This document shows, piece by piece, positions 34,402 to 42,539 of a stretch of DNA of 64,000 nt; position 1 is the first letter of the stretch; every line of letters starts with the position of its first letter. The notes below the pieces were generated by a model. That model ran no database searches, was not told the origin of the DNA, and saw only the letters and a program-made list of their open reading frames with translations. Source of the stretch: Gammaproteobacteria bacterium (GTDB lineage Bacteria; Pseudomonadota; Gammaproteobacteria; Steroidobacterales; Steroidobacteraceae); the NCBI GenBank assembly GCA_003164785.1, contig PLUE01000069.1, positions 124,001 to 188,000 on the forward strand. The letters are read 5' to 3'. The position numbers and the translations under genes are program-made.

Positions 34402-35954
34402 CCGCCGGTTCCGCGCCCGATCCCTGGTATTACGTGAAGAACTTTCAGACGATGCTGGATACCCTGCGGCAGCGCGACGGGGACTTGCTGGCGGCGGACG
34501 AACTGTCGTTCATGGATGGTTTCCTGCGGTTGCCGCCACAGGCCCGGGCCTTGCTGGTACGCATGGTGATGCGTAAGGGGCCCTTGTTCCGCGCCAGCCG
34601 CCTGGTGTATCCGGAGATCGGCGCGACGGCGGAGGCGGTGGCGCCGCTGGTCGCGCTCGGGTGGGTGGATGCACGGCCTACGTTGACATTGGATGAGCTG
34701 TTCCGGCTGATGACCAAACGAGCGTTGGTCGATCACCTGGGGCTGGCCCATCAGAAGGCCGCGCTGCCCAAAGCGCGGCTGCTCGAGGAGTTGCGCGAGA
34801 CGTTGCCCGGTGCTCGAGCGTTCGATCAATGGTGTGACGCGACCGATACCGTATATCGTCTGGAGTTGGGCGCGCTGTGCACCCGGTTGACGTTGCTGTT
34901 CTTCGGTAACTTTCGCCAGGACCTCACCGAGTTCATCCTCGCGGATCTGGGGATCTTCAAATTCGAGACGATCGATCTGCGGCCCGAGTCGCGGCCATTT
35001 CGTACCAGACGGCAGGTGGAAGAGTTTCACCAGCTGCATCACTGCCGTGATCTGCTCCACGAAGGGGCCGATCCGGGCGAGATCCTGCGCGCGCTGCCGC
35101 CGGTCAACGAGGATTGCGAGTGGTTGCAGGACCGGCGCGAGAAGCTGCGTTTCCAGATCGGCCGCGCGCTCGAGCGGGCGGGCGCGGTGCAGGAGGCGAC
35201 CGAAATCTACTCGAATTGCGCGTACCGGGAGGCGGGCGTGCGCGCACGGCGTCTGCTCGCCAAGCCCGGCGGTGGGTCGCGCCGTGGCGGGCAGGACGCA
35301 CCCAGCGCGCCTGAGTTTCGGCTGGTGCTCGCCGACCCGCGGGACGGTCGGTCCGTGGAGCGCCTCGTGCTCGAGGCATTGACGGCGGCGGAGCCTGGGG
35401 AGACCCAAGTTCATTATGTGGAAAATGGACTCATCAACTCGCTGTTCGGATTGTTGTGCTGGCCCGCGATTTTCGCGCCCGTGCCCGGCGCGTTCTTCCA
35501 TCCCTTTCATCACGCACCGGCGGATATCGCCAGTACACGTTTCTACGAGCGCCGGGAGCGCGAATTCAGCCGCTGTCTTGCCGAACTGCGTTGCGGCGCT
35601 TACAAGGACACCATGCGTCGGCGGCTGGCCGAGAAACTCGGTATTTCATCACCTTTCGTGGCGTGGGGGCTCGTCGACGAGACGCTGCTCGAGACGGCAT
35701 TGCAATGCTTTCCCGCCGAGCATCTCGCTCGATGGTTCGACTGGATCGCGCGCGACGTGACCGCCAACCGATCGGGGTTCCCCGATCTCGTACAGTTCTG
35801 GCCGCACAGCGCGCGCTATCGGCTGGTCGAGGTCAAGGGGCCGGGCGATCGATTACAGGAGAGCCAGCGCCGTTTCCTCGATTTCTGTCTGCGCGAGGCC
35901 ATGCCCGTGTCGGTATGCCGGGTGCGGTGGGCCGGGATGGGCGCGTCGGCCTGA
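34392..35954 (+). CDS. FAN1-like VRR-NUC structure-specific nuclease
   Basis: 520-residue homologue of FAN1, a 5'-flap endo/exonuclease acting on interstrand-crosslink intermediates. The C-terminal VRR-NUC domain has the catalytic pattern SGFPDLVQF (about residue 460), YRLVEVKGPGD (about 478) and QRRFLDFC; the region before it matches FAN1 TPR and SAP-like parts (QLHHCRDLLHEGAD, EIYSNCAYREAGVRARR). Start at 34392 or at ATG 34377; either overlaps the helicase gene, so translation is coupled and both genes are under the LexA box. Confidence 0.9.
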   Translation: MQLAAGSAPDPWYYVKNFQTMLDTLRQRDGDLLAADELSFMDGFLRLPPQARALLVRMVMRKGPLFRASRLVYPEIGATAEAVAPLVALGWVDARPTLTLDELFRLMTKRALVDHLGLAHQKAALPKARLLEELRETLPGARAFDQWCDATDTVYRLELGALCTRLTLLFFGNFRQDLTEFILADLGIFKFETIDLRPESRPFRTRRQVEEFHQLHHCRDLLHEGADPGEILRALPPVNEDCEWLQDRREKLRFQIGRALERAGAVQEATEIYSNCAYREAGVRARRLLAKPGGGSRRGGQDAPSAPEFRLVLADPRDGRSVERLVLEALTAAEPGETQVHYVENGLINSLFGLLCWPAIFAPVPGAFFHPFHHAPADIASTRFYERREREFSRCLAELRCGAYKDTMRRRLAEKLGISSPFVAWGLVDETLLETALQCFPAEHLARWFDWIARDVTANRSGFPDLVQFWPHSARYRLVEVKGPGDRLQESQRRFLDFCLREAMPVSVCRVRWAGMGASA

Positions 35955-36001
35955 GGGACACCTGAATGGCAAGCTATCGCCGCCACGCTTTCGCGATTAT
36001 A

Positions 36002-36015
36002 GTAACGATCGTTAC
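36002..36015. promoter_or_regulatory. Operator candidate 1, perfect GTAAC-N4-GTTAC palindrome
   Basis: GTAACGATCGTTAC lies 42 bases upstream of the SnoaL-like gene at 36058. It matches candidates at 43799 and 46156, all in the control regions of the same catabolic island, and is probably bound by the local MarR protein. Confidence 0.6.
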
Positions 36016-36057
36016 ATGTCGTTCATGGCGAAATAATCATCGGCAAGGATCGTCATC

Positions 36058-36480
36058 ATGACTGAAAATACCGAAGCGCCGCGTCTTCAGTCGGAGCGGA
36101 CCGACCGTGAACGACGCAATCTTGCAATCGCGCGGGAGATGTACGAGAGGGTGCTCATGCCCTTCGATTCGACCAATCTCGACCGCTACATTGCACCCGA
36201 TTACATCCAACATGGAGCGCTCGCGGCGGACGGCCGCGAGCCGTTGCGGCGCTTTCTGGATGAAGCCAGGCAGAAATGGCCGAAGGCGCGGCTCGAGATC
36301 CGGCGCGAGTTCGTCGATGGAGACTTCGTCATCTTTCATGTCTTCGGCGCCCTCCGGCCGGAGGATCGAGGGTCGGTCGTGGTGGATATCTTCCGGATGC
36401 AGAACGGTCTCATACAAGAGCATTGGGAGGCCATCCAGGAGATACCGGAGACGCTCGCGCACCAGAACGGGATGGTGTGA
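36058..36480 (+). CDS. SnoaL-like polyketide-cyclase/NTF2-fold protein
   Basis: 140-residue NTF2-fold protein of the SnoaL-like 'ester cyclase' type: AREMYERVLMPFDSTNLDRYIAPDYIQHG, VDGDFVIFHVFG and the C-terminal QNGLIQEHWEAIQEIPE. Such proteins are cyclases, isomerases or binding proteins for small hydrophobic compounds; no specific role can be assigned. AAGGA gives a good ribosome-binding site, and the operator palindrome upstream links it to the catabolic island. It is transcribed toward the island's minus-strand operon end. Confidence 0.8.
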   Translation: MTENTEAPRLQSERTDRERRNLAIAREMYERVLMPFDSTNLDRYIAPDYIQHGALAADGREPLRRFLDEARQKWPKARLEIRREFVDGDFVIFHVFGALRPEDRGSVVVDIFRMQNGLIQEHWEAIQEIPETLAHQNGMV

Positions 36481-36682
36481 GGCGCGGTTCGTCTGGTGGG
36501 TATCCGCATGCCGCAAGAAAGGGGATGACGAGACGGGGGAGTCTTGTGATATGGCTTGCTGCGGCATGCGGTGCCCGAGGTACAAGGTATCTCAGCCGCC
36601 AATTTTCACAACGACCGATTGGTTCTGTCGGCATGCCATTTTGTAATTGCGGGTTTGCTGGATGCGCCGTGAACGTGTTCCT
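36481..36682. other. Junction region without a gene
   Basis: Nothing recognisable lies between the plus-strand SnoaL-like gene and the truncated carotenoid-oxygenase start. The point where homology stops (around 36680) is probably a deletion or rearrangement breakpoint. Confidence 0.4.
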
Positions 36683-36832
36683 GGATGGTGGTTCGGGGAC
36701 CGTTTGGAACCAGGATCCGTTGAACTCCTCGGGGATCGTGCCCTCGACGATCAAATCGCCGATGTCTGCCTCGATCCGGGAGGGCTCGTTATGGCCGATG
36801 AAATCCAGCGTATTCGGATATGCCTGTGGCAT
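36683..36832 (-). pseudogene. Truncated carotenoid oxygenase / lignostilbene dioxygenase N-terminus
   Basis: A minus-strand frame starts at ATG 36832 with AAAGG upstream and encodes MPQAYPNTLDFIGHNEPSRI, then EADIGDLIVEGTIPEEFNGSWF and VPEPP. This is the N-terminus of the RPE65/carotenoid-oxygenase family, the fold of lignostilbene dioxygenases. After about 50 codons homology ends; the frame runs on to 36410 without family sequence and none of the four iron-binding histidines exists. It is the last gene of the minus-strand catabolic operon, 11 bases after the SnoaL gene, and is now a remnant. Confidence 0.7.
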
Positions 36833-36843
36833 GGAGATCGCCT

Positions 36844-37359
36844 TTAAGGTTGTGCGCCGCCGCGCTTGATCACGAGCTCGGGCGGACGCTTGCGGGGAAC
36901 CCATTGACCTTTTCCGGGAAACCGACTGAGGGCCGGTCCATCCCAGAGACGTACGATGCGTCGTTGGAAGAGCCATCCGCCGTCGACCTTCAGCAGCTCG
37001 TCTTCGTAGTATCCGGCAAATCGCAGCGTGTACGGGGGCTCGCCATGGCACTCCGTGACGAAGGCGAAGGATTTCGCCTCGCAGCGCTCCGCGGTGCCGG
37101 TAACCAGCAGTTGCGTCACGTGGTGTTGACGTCCCGGGAAGCCGGGCGAATTCTTGTAGTGATTCGCCAGTTCCCGGATCCCGTCGCGGCCCTCCCAGCG
37201 ATCAGGATCCTCGAACACCTCCTCGATCATCACCGCATCGAGTGTGAAGCATTCCGCAAGCGCATCCACATCCCCCGTATCGAGGGCCCAGGCATACTCC
37301 GCGAACAGATCCTGTATCGCGAACCGGTCGTCTGCCGTCAGCGAACTCTTTATTTTCAT
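36844..37359 (-). CDS. SnoaL-like domain protein in the catabolic operon
   Basis: 171-residue NTF2-fold protein: DRFAIQDLFAEYAWALDTGDVDALAECFT, EGRDGIRELANHY, GRQHHVTQLLVTG and GGWLFQRRIVRLW are typical of SnoaL-like (PF13577-type) proteins, several of which act as hydratases or dehydratases on aromatic or steroid intermediates. The ATG at 37359 is preceded by GAGGG. It follows the GMC gene by 34 bases within the operon. Catalytic role unproven. Confidence 0.82.
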   Translation of the reverse strand: MKIKSSLTADDRFAIQDLFAEYAWALDTGDVDALAECFTLDAVMIEEVFEDPDRWEGRDGIRELANHYKNSPGFPGRQHHVTQLLVTGTAERCEAKSFAFVTECHGEPPYTLRFAGYYEDELLKVDGGWLFQRRIVRLWDGPALSRFPGKGQWVPRKRPPELVIKRGGAQP

Positions 37360-37393
37360 CGATTTGTCCCTCTGCATTGCGTTCCGTGTTCTG

Positions 37394-39100
37394 TCATGCG
37401 AATTGCCTCGCCGGTGGGACCACCGCCTGGGTGCCGTGCCGGTCGGCGGGCACCCGCCAGACGGCATCCACGTCCGCCGACAGGGCCGGACGGCCCAGCA
37501 CGAGGTCCGCGCCTTTTTCGCCGATCATGATGGCGGCGGCGTTGGTGTTGCCGCCGGGGACCGTCGGCATGATGGAGGCGTCGATGACGCGCAGTCCTTG
37601 AACCCCGCGAACTTTCAGTTCCGCGTCCAACACCGCGTCGGGCCCTGTGCCCATCGAGCAGGTACCGACCGGGTGCTGGGTGAGTTGTACCGACGATCGC
37701 ACGAAAGCGTCGATTTCAGCGTCCGATCGAATCTGTTCGCCCGGCGTCAGTTCGGCGCCGGTGAGTTCGGCTTGAGGGCTGGTTCGGTACAGTTCGCGCA
37801 CCGCCCGGATGCCGCGTCGGATCGTGGCGACGTCGTGAGATTCCTGGGCGAGATTCATGACCAGTCGGGGCGCCGCCGTCGGGTCTGCGGAGTGGAGTTC
37901 GACGTGGCCGCGGCTGTGCGGGTGCAAGGCAACGATGCCGACCGAAAACAGGTGCTGCTTTCGCTCCGAGAAGCCCGGATACCAGACATCGGCGTCGAGC
38001 CGCACCGGGTTGCACATCAGCTGCACGTCGGGCCGGTCGAGACCGGGTTCCGTGCGAATGATGCCATTGCAGCTGTTGATCAACGTCGAGAAGGCGCCGC
38101 CGCCAAAAATGGCCCAGCGAGCGGCGGACAGCGCCGCGCGGTCGGCGCGTAATTTCGACAAGAATGTGTTGGCGCGGGTTGCGGCGAATTCGACCATGCT
38201 CACGGCATGCTCGGACAGATTTCGGCCGACGCCCGGCAGATCGGCAACGACCGGGATGGCGTGCCGGTTCAAGTGGGCGGCCGGGCCGACACCCGAGAGC
38301 ATCAGCAGCTGTGGCGAATTGTAGGCGCCGCCGCTCAGGAGAACTTCCCGGCGGGCACGCACCCGCGTGATGCGGCCTTCGCGCGCGTACTCGATGCCGA
38401 CCGCCGTCTGCCCCTCGAACAATACCCGGGTGGTCAGCGCGTTGAGTTCGACGCGCAAGTTTGGACGTTTCATGGAGGGATGCAGATAGGCGCGTGCGGC
38501 GCTCGAGCGCCTTCCCCGGCTGTCGATCGTCACTTCGCCTCGAGCGAATCCTTCCGGAACCTCACCGTTGATGTCGTCCGTGATCGGGTAGCCACAGCGC
38601 TTGGCGGCTTCCATCATTTCCTCGTGAAACAGGCCGTTCGTATTCACGGGGATCACGTGCAGAGGTCCTTTCGAGCCATGATAGCGGTCCTCCCCCCGCC
38701 AGCTGGTTTCCGAGCGCTTGAAGTAGGGAAGCACGTGTTCGTAGCCCCAGCCGGTACAACCCACGGCAGCCCAGCCGTCGTAGTCGAGCGGATGGCCTCT
38801 CATATAGAACATGCCGTTGATGGAAGAGCAGCCGCCCAGCACCTTGCCGCGAGGAATCCACAGCGGCCGGCCGCCGAGATGGGCCTCCGGTTCGCTCATG
38901 AAGTTCCACCCGAATCTCGGATCTCGCACCGCGCGCAGGAATCCCAACGGCATCCGCAAATACGGATGATCGTCGCGGCCGCCGGCTTCCACCAGGATCA
39001 CCGACGATGCTGCGTCCTCCGACAGTCGGGAAGCGAGGACACATCCGGAGGAGCCGGCACCGACCACCACATAATCCGCTTCTGCGTCGTAACGGGCCAT
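37394..39100 (-). CDS. GMC-family FAD oxidoreductase (first)
   Basis: 568-residue flavoenzyme of the glucose-methanol-choline oxidoreductase family, which oxidises alcohols with FAD. FAD-binding VVVGAGSSGCVLASRLSE, VEAGGRD, GKVLGGCSSINGMFYMRGH, the second GMC signature GGAYNSPQLLMLSGVGP and the C-terminal catalytic region LTQHPVGTCSMG (His) with DASIMPTVPGGNTNAAAIMI are intact. The ATG at 39100 overlaps the stop of the NmrA-like gene. In this context it probably oxidises a hydroxymethyl group of a lignin-type phenolic compound; the substrate is inferred. Confidence 0.92.
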   Translation of the reverse strand: MARYDAEADYVVVGAGSSGCVLASRLSEDAASSVILVEAGGRDDHPYLRMPLGFLRAVRDPRFGWNFMSEPEAHLGGRPLWIPRGKVLGGCSSINGMFYMRGHPLDYDGWAAVGCTGWGYEHVLPYFKRSETSWRGEDRYHGSKGPLHVIPVNTNGLFHEEMMEAAKRCGYPITDDINGEVPEGFARGEVTIDSRGRRSSAARAYLHPSMKRPNLRVELNALTTRVLFEGQTAVGIEYAREGRITRVRARREVLLSGGAYNSPQLLMLSGVGPAAHLNRHAIPVVADLPGVGRNLSEHAVSMVEFAATRANTFLSKLRADRAALSAARWAIFGGGAFSTLINSCNGIIRTEPGLDRPDVQLMCNPVRLDADVWYPGFSERKQHLFSVGIVALHPHSRGHVELHSADPTAAPRLVMNLAQESHDVATIRRGIRAVRELYRTSPQAELTGAELTPGEQIRSDAEIDAFVRSSVQLTQHPVGTCSMGTGPDAVLDAELKVRGVQGLRVIDASIMPTVPGGNTNAAAIMIGEKGADLVLGRPALSADVDAVWRVPADRHGTQAVVPPARQFA

Positions 39101-40059
39101 CACGGTCCGACCGGGTGCGGATTGGCCGTCCAACTCGCCTGATGCGCCAACATGATGTCATGCAACGGCGTGGGCTTGCGTCCGGTGATCAATTCCACGT
39201 GATCGGTCAGCACGTCGAAGTAACCCTCTCGAATGGATTGGCCAAAGGTCACCATATCGTCGCTCGACCAAGGGATGGCGCCTCGAGGGCGGACATCGGA
39301 GGCGTGACGCGGCACTCCCAACGCATCGAAATACTCGAACATCTCGTCGTCGTTGACGCGCTTCACGACGATGGGCTTTCCCATCATCAGGGCCGCCATC
39401 TCCACACCTTGCGGAATGGAGAGTAGTTCCGGTCCGGTGATATCGTAGGCCTTGTTCGCATGGCCTTGTTGGATGAGCACTTCGGTGGCGCACGCGACGC
39501 AGTCCTGTCTGGCGACGAACGCCACCCGGCCATCCCCCGAATTGTCCCAACAATGTCCGGCGGCCAACGCGCCCGGGATGATGGCCCCCGCGACCGCCTC
39601 GGCATATTGGCTGTCCCTGAGAAAGGTCCAGTCAAGCCCGGATTGCTCCAGGTGCACTTCAGTCGCGCGATGATCCAGTTTCACGATCGCGGGATTGTCC
39701 GGTTCGGCGGCGCCGAGGACCGAGGTGTAAGCGATGTGCCGTATGCCGGCTCTGGCGGCGGCGTCGATCGCGTTCTTGTGTTGTCCGACCCGGGTGCCGA
39801 CACGGGCGGTGCTGATGAGCAACAACTTGGTGCCGCCCGCGAACGCGATGCTCAATGAACCGGGGTCATCGAAATCAGCGTAGCGGACGCTCGCGCCGCG
39901 CCTCGCGAAGTCGTCGAGGCTCGCCGGCGTCCGCGTAGTCAACACGAGTTGCGAGCCCGGCATCCGGGACAGCAACCGCTCGGCGGCGGCCCGCCCGAAC
40001 GCGCCCGACGCGCCGGTGATGATGACCCTCTCGTGGGTGGGGACTGCGTTGCTGCTCAC
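39100..40059 (-). CDS. NmrA-like NAD(P)-binding oxidoreductase
   Basis: 319-residue atypical SDR with Rossmann motif VIITGASGAFGRAAAERL, then TARVGTRVGQHKNAIDAAARAGIRHIAYTSVLGA and SGLDWTFLRDSQYAE, like quinone oxidoreductase 2 (QorB/YtfG type). I place the start at GTG 40059, which has AGGAG upstream and overlaps the stop of the preceding gene (GTGA); the GTG at 40089 would lack a ribosome-binding site. It may reduce quinones or protect against them during phenol oxidation. Confidence 0.85.
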   Translation of the reverse strand: MSSNAVPTHERVIITGASGAFGRAAAERLLSRMPGSQLVLTTRTPASLDDFARRGASVRYADFDDPGSLSIAFAGGTKLLLISTARVGTRVGQHKNAIDAAARAGIRHIAYTSVLGAAEPDNPAIVKLDHRATEVHLEQSGLDWTFLRDSQYAEAVAGAIIPGALAAGHCWDNSGDGRVAFVARQDCVACATEVLIQQGHANKAYDITGPELLSIPQGVEMAALMMGKPIVVKRVNDDEMFEYFDALGVPRHASDVRPRGAIPWSSDDMVTFGQSIREGYFDVLTDHVELITGRKPTPLHDIMLAHQASWTANPHPVGP

Positions 40060-40613
40060 TGTACTGCGCTCCTGGGTTTCATCAGCCACGTCACTGCCGT
40101 GACGTCATTCGTCTGTCCAATCCTCGTCCAGCCGCTGCCTGCGCCTCTGGACGCAGACCCGGTTGCGATGTAGGTGGCCAGCACCTCAGGCCATGAAGCC
40201 GGCTGCCGGGCGAGGTCCCCTTCACAACCTGTCAGTTCGCCGTGGCAATGATGCTGCACGCCATGGGTGCCGTGGCCGACCAATCGGTAATGCAATTCCT
40301 GGATCGTGCCCGTCAATACGAGGAAATCCGCGTATGTGCAGAGGCCCGCGATCATGTCACGGCGATCGGCCATGGCGAGAAGCCCGCGCGCGAAGCGATA
40401 GCGATCGCCGGTCATCGGGTGACAATCCGACCCGTGTTGCCGGGCGACGGACGCGAAACGCACCGCGGCGTCCACGTTCGGATCGAACACCACGCGAGGC
40501 GCGGGCGACCCGCCCATGGGGGCCGAGGACGCCGGCCGAAGCGCGAGCGTGGCCAGCGCCAGCGATGACGTCACGACGAAGCGGCGCCGGGAGAGCGGTA
40601 CATGCCTGTTCAT
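40056..40613 (-). CDS. Tat-exported protein of unknown function
   Basis: 185-residue protein with a twin-arginine signal (LSRRRFVVTSSLALATLALRP, cleavage near SSA-P). The mature part has several histidines and cysteines (HGSDCHPMTGDRY, GHGTHGVQHHCHGELTGCEGD), suggesting a metal or cofactor ligand. It lies between the cytochrome and the NmrA-like gene with ATGA and GTGA overlaps, so it is a tightly coupled part of the oxidase operon. Export by Tat would place it with the cytochrome in the periplasm. I do not recognise the family. Confidence 0.7.
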   Translation of the reverse strand: MNRHVPLSRRRFVVTSSLALATLALRPASSAPMGGSPAPRVVFDPNVDAAVRFASVARQHGSDCHPMTGDRYRFARGLLAMADRRDMIAGLCTYADFLVLTGTIQELHYRLVGHGTHGVQHHCHGELTGCEGDLARQPASWPEVLATYIATGSASRGAGSGWTRIGQTNDVTAVTWLMKPRSAVQ

Positions 40614-40927
40614 CGGTGCTGCCTCGAGTTGTCTTCGAGGTAGTTGGCGATGGCGTCCAGCTGCAGATCGCTCACTTCACCCCGGGTGATCGCCGGCATG
40701 TTGCCCAGGCCCACACGCGCCACGCGACTGACGAACGCGGCGGACAGATCACCGCGCAACAACAACTCCGGTGGTTGGACGCGGCGGCCGAGCAGCCCGG
40801 TCCCCATGCCCTGCTTGCCGTGGCACATCAGGCACTTTTCAACGAACAGCGCCTGTCCATCGAGAGGTGCGCCCATGCCTACGCGTGCGCTCAGCAACCC
40901 GGCGGCAGCCAACCAGAATACCTTCAT
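40610..40927 (-). CDS. Small periplasmic cytochrome c, partner of the VAO-type flavoprotein
   Basis: 105-residue c-type cytochrome with a Sec signal peptide and one haem site, CLMCH. Downstream GNMPAITRGEVSDLQLDAIANYL supplies the axial methionine (NMP) and final helix. The ATG at 40927 overlaps the stop of the flavoprotein gene (ATGA). This size and pairing are those of the cytochrome subunit of p-cresol methylhydroxylase and eugenol hydroxylase, which accepts electrons from the flavin. Start at 40927 chosen because the longer reading has no signal peptide. Confidence 0.85.
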   Translation of the reverse strand: MKVFWLAAAGLLSARVGMGAPLDGQALFVEKCLMCHGKQGMGTGLLGRRVQPPELLLRGDLSAAFVSRVARVGLGNMPAITRGEVSDLQLDAIANYLEDNSRQHR

Positions 40928-42480
40928 GACTTCTGCTCCCGTTGATGAACGGCCGGCCAAATGCCGCTTTTGCCGGGCGCCAAGATGCCTTTCGGGTCGA
41001 GCGCATTCTTGACGCGCTCGTTCAGACGACGCATCGCGTGGTCATTGAAATCGTAGGTCTCGGCCACGGCGTCCATGTAATCCAGGTGGGTGCGATATTC
41101 TCCATACCCGTTCGACCGCGCATCGGCGATCAAGGTGCGTAGAAAGGGATCGACCCGCTTCATCATGGCGGCGTCGTCCTTGTCGAGGAGAACGGAGTTG
41201 ACGTTGATGAGATGCCGCTCGCCGAACGCGAAGCTACCCTGATAGTCCATGCCGAACTCGTGGTACCGCGCATAGGTACGTTTGAACTGTTCCACGGCCA
41301 GCCGACCGGACTGCGGAAGCACGGGCGAGAATCCGACGTGACCACCCCGTCCCCCATGCCAGTTGGCGCTTTGCAAGGGAAACGTCATGGGAACGCCCCC
41401 GACGATGGCCTCGCGATCGTCGCCGTCCTTCCAGGTGGTGCGCTTGAGCGTCATCGGGCCGAGCGCCGTGATCGCCTTGTCGATGATGTTCATCGATTCG
41501 CGGGCGACCGCCGTTCTGCCGTACACGCGCAGGCTGACGCCCCACCAGCCCATGCCGAATTTCTTGCGAATCGCGCTGATCACATCGTCATCGAGGGCAC
41601 CGGGTTTGGTCGTCCATTGATTGCGGGTGGTCACCACCGCGGCGGCCCGCAGCCAGTTGCCGATGGTGGGCGATTGCTGCAGCACTCCTTCGCGGCGCAG
41701 CGGTCCCAATGTATCGATGAGCGGTCCGAGGTCCTCGGGACGATCGAACTCGACGTCGAGACCTAGAACGGATTCCGGGGCCGGCATCAGCCACATGCCC
41801 ATCTTGGTGACGATGCCGAAATTCGACTGGCAAAACAGCTGATCCCAGGATGGCCCGTATCCGTAGCGATAGAGCTGCCAAGTCGGCGATTGCGTCAGGG
41901 CGCCCATGCCCGTCCTCAGCAGATCGCCATCCGCGAGCACCACCTCCATGCCGCAGATCCTTGCGGTATTGTCGCCATACGGCGTGTAGCCGACGCCCCG
42001 GTCGAGCGCATTGCCGACGACCGAACCCCAGCTGTTGGCGGGAACCGACAGCCAAAGTCTGATGCCCTTCGTCTGCAGGTGATCGTAGAGGTCATAAAAG
42101 CCCACCCCGGGTTCCACGAGCACCGTGCCATTCGCTTCATCGACTTCGATCTTCTTCATCCGGGAAAGATCGAGCACCACGGAACCGGCCAGCGCGGGGG
42201 CGGAGCCTCCATAGCCGAGATTCTTTCCACGGCTGATCGGCCACAAGGGAATGCGGTGTTCCGCGGCAACCTTCACCAGAGCGCGTATCTCTTCCACGGT
42301 CGCAGGCGCGAGCGCGCCCGACGGGTGATGCGCCGCGTCGTCGATCGCAAACTTGTCCGCATAGCTTGCGCGGTCGAGGTCGTCGAAGAACGCGTATTCC
42401 TCCCCGACGCATGCGGTGAATTGCTTCACCGCCGAGCGAAAGGCGGTATTGGAAATCCCGTTCGGTAGTATGGTGTTCAC
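40924..42480 (-). CDS. VAO/p-cresol-methylhydroxylase-type FAD oxidoreductase
   Basis: 518-residue FAD-linked oxidase of the vanillyl-alcohol-oxidase/4-cresol-dehydrogenase family, oxidising the para side chain of 4-hydroxyphenyl compounds. FAD-domain motifs are PLWPISRGKNLGYGG, VLVEPGVGFYDLYD and GNALDRGVGYTPYGD; the C-terminal part has NGYGEYRTHLDYMD, containing the Tyr-Arg pair that binds the phenolate in VAO, and ILAPGKSGIWP. The start is GTG 42480. It may differ from PchF and VAO in flavin attachment: the PchF tyrosine site reads ANWHGGRGG and the histidine site reads ERHLINV. The adjacent cytochrome suggests dehydrogenase rather than oxidase use. Confidence 0.88.
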   Translation of the reverse strand: MNTILPNGISNTAFRSAVKQFTACVGEEYAFFDDLDRASYADKFAIDDAAHHPSGALAPATVEEIRALVKVAAEHRIPLWPISRGKNLGYGGSAPALAGSVVLDLSRMKKIEVDEANGTVLVEPGVGFYDLYDHLQTKGIRLWLSVPANSWGSVVGNALDRGVGYTPYGDNTARICGMEVVLADGDLLRTGMGALTQSPTWQLYRYGYGPSWDQLFCQSNFGIVTKMGMWLMPAPESVLGLDVEFDRPEDLGPLIDTLGPLRREGVLQQSPTIGNWLRAAAVVTTRNQWTTKPGALDDDVISAIRKKFGMGWWGVSLRVYGRTAVARESMNIIDKAITALGPMTLKRTTWKDGDDREAIVGGVPMTFPLQSANWHGGRGGHVGFSPVLPQSGRLAVEQFKRTYARYHEFGMDYQGSFAFGERHLINVNSVLLDKDDAAMMKRVDPFLRTLIADARSNGYGEYRTHLDYMDAVAETYDFNDHAMRRLNERVKNALDPKGILAPGKSGIWPAVHQREQKS

Positions 42481-42539
42481 CGCTGCTGCATTCCTCGCTG
42501 ACGCATGAAGGTTTGTTCCGATGTCCTGGTGTGCAGGGT

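Noticed and set aside
40088-40105. 18-base palindrome ACGTCAC-N4-GTGACGT
   Set aside because: It lies within the last codons of the Tat-exported protein gene and 30 bases upstream of the preferred start of the NmrA-like gene; the repeated Val-Thr codons explain much of the symmetry. It differs from the GTAAC motif and is not placed in an intergenic region.
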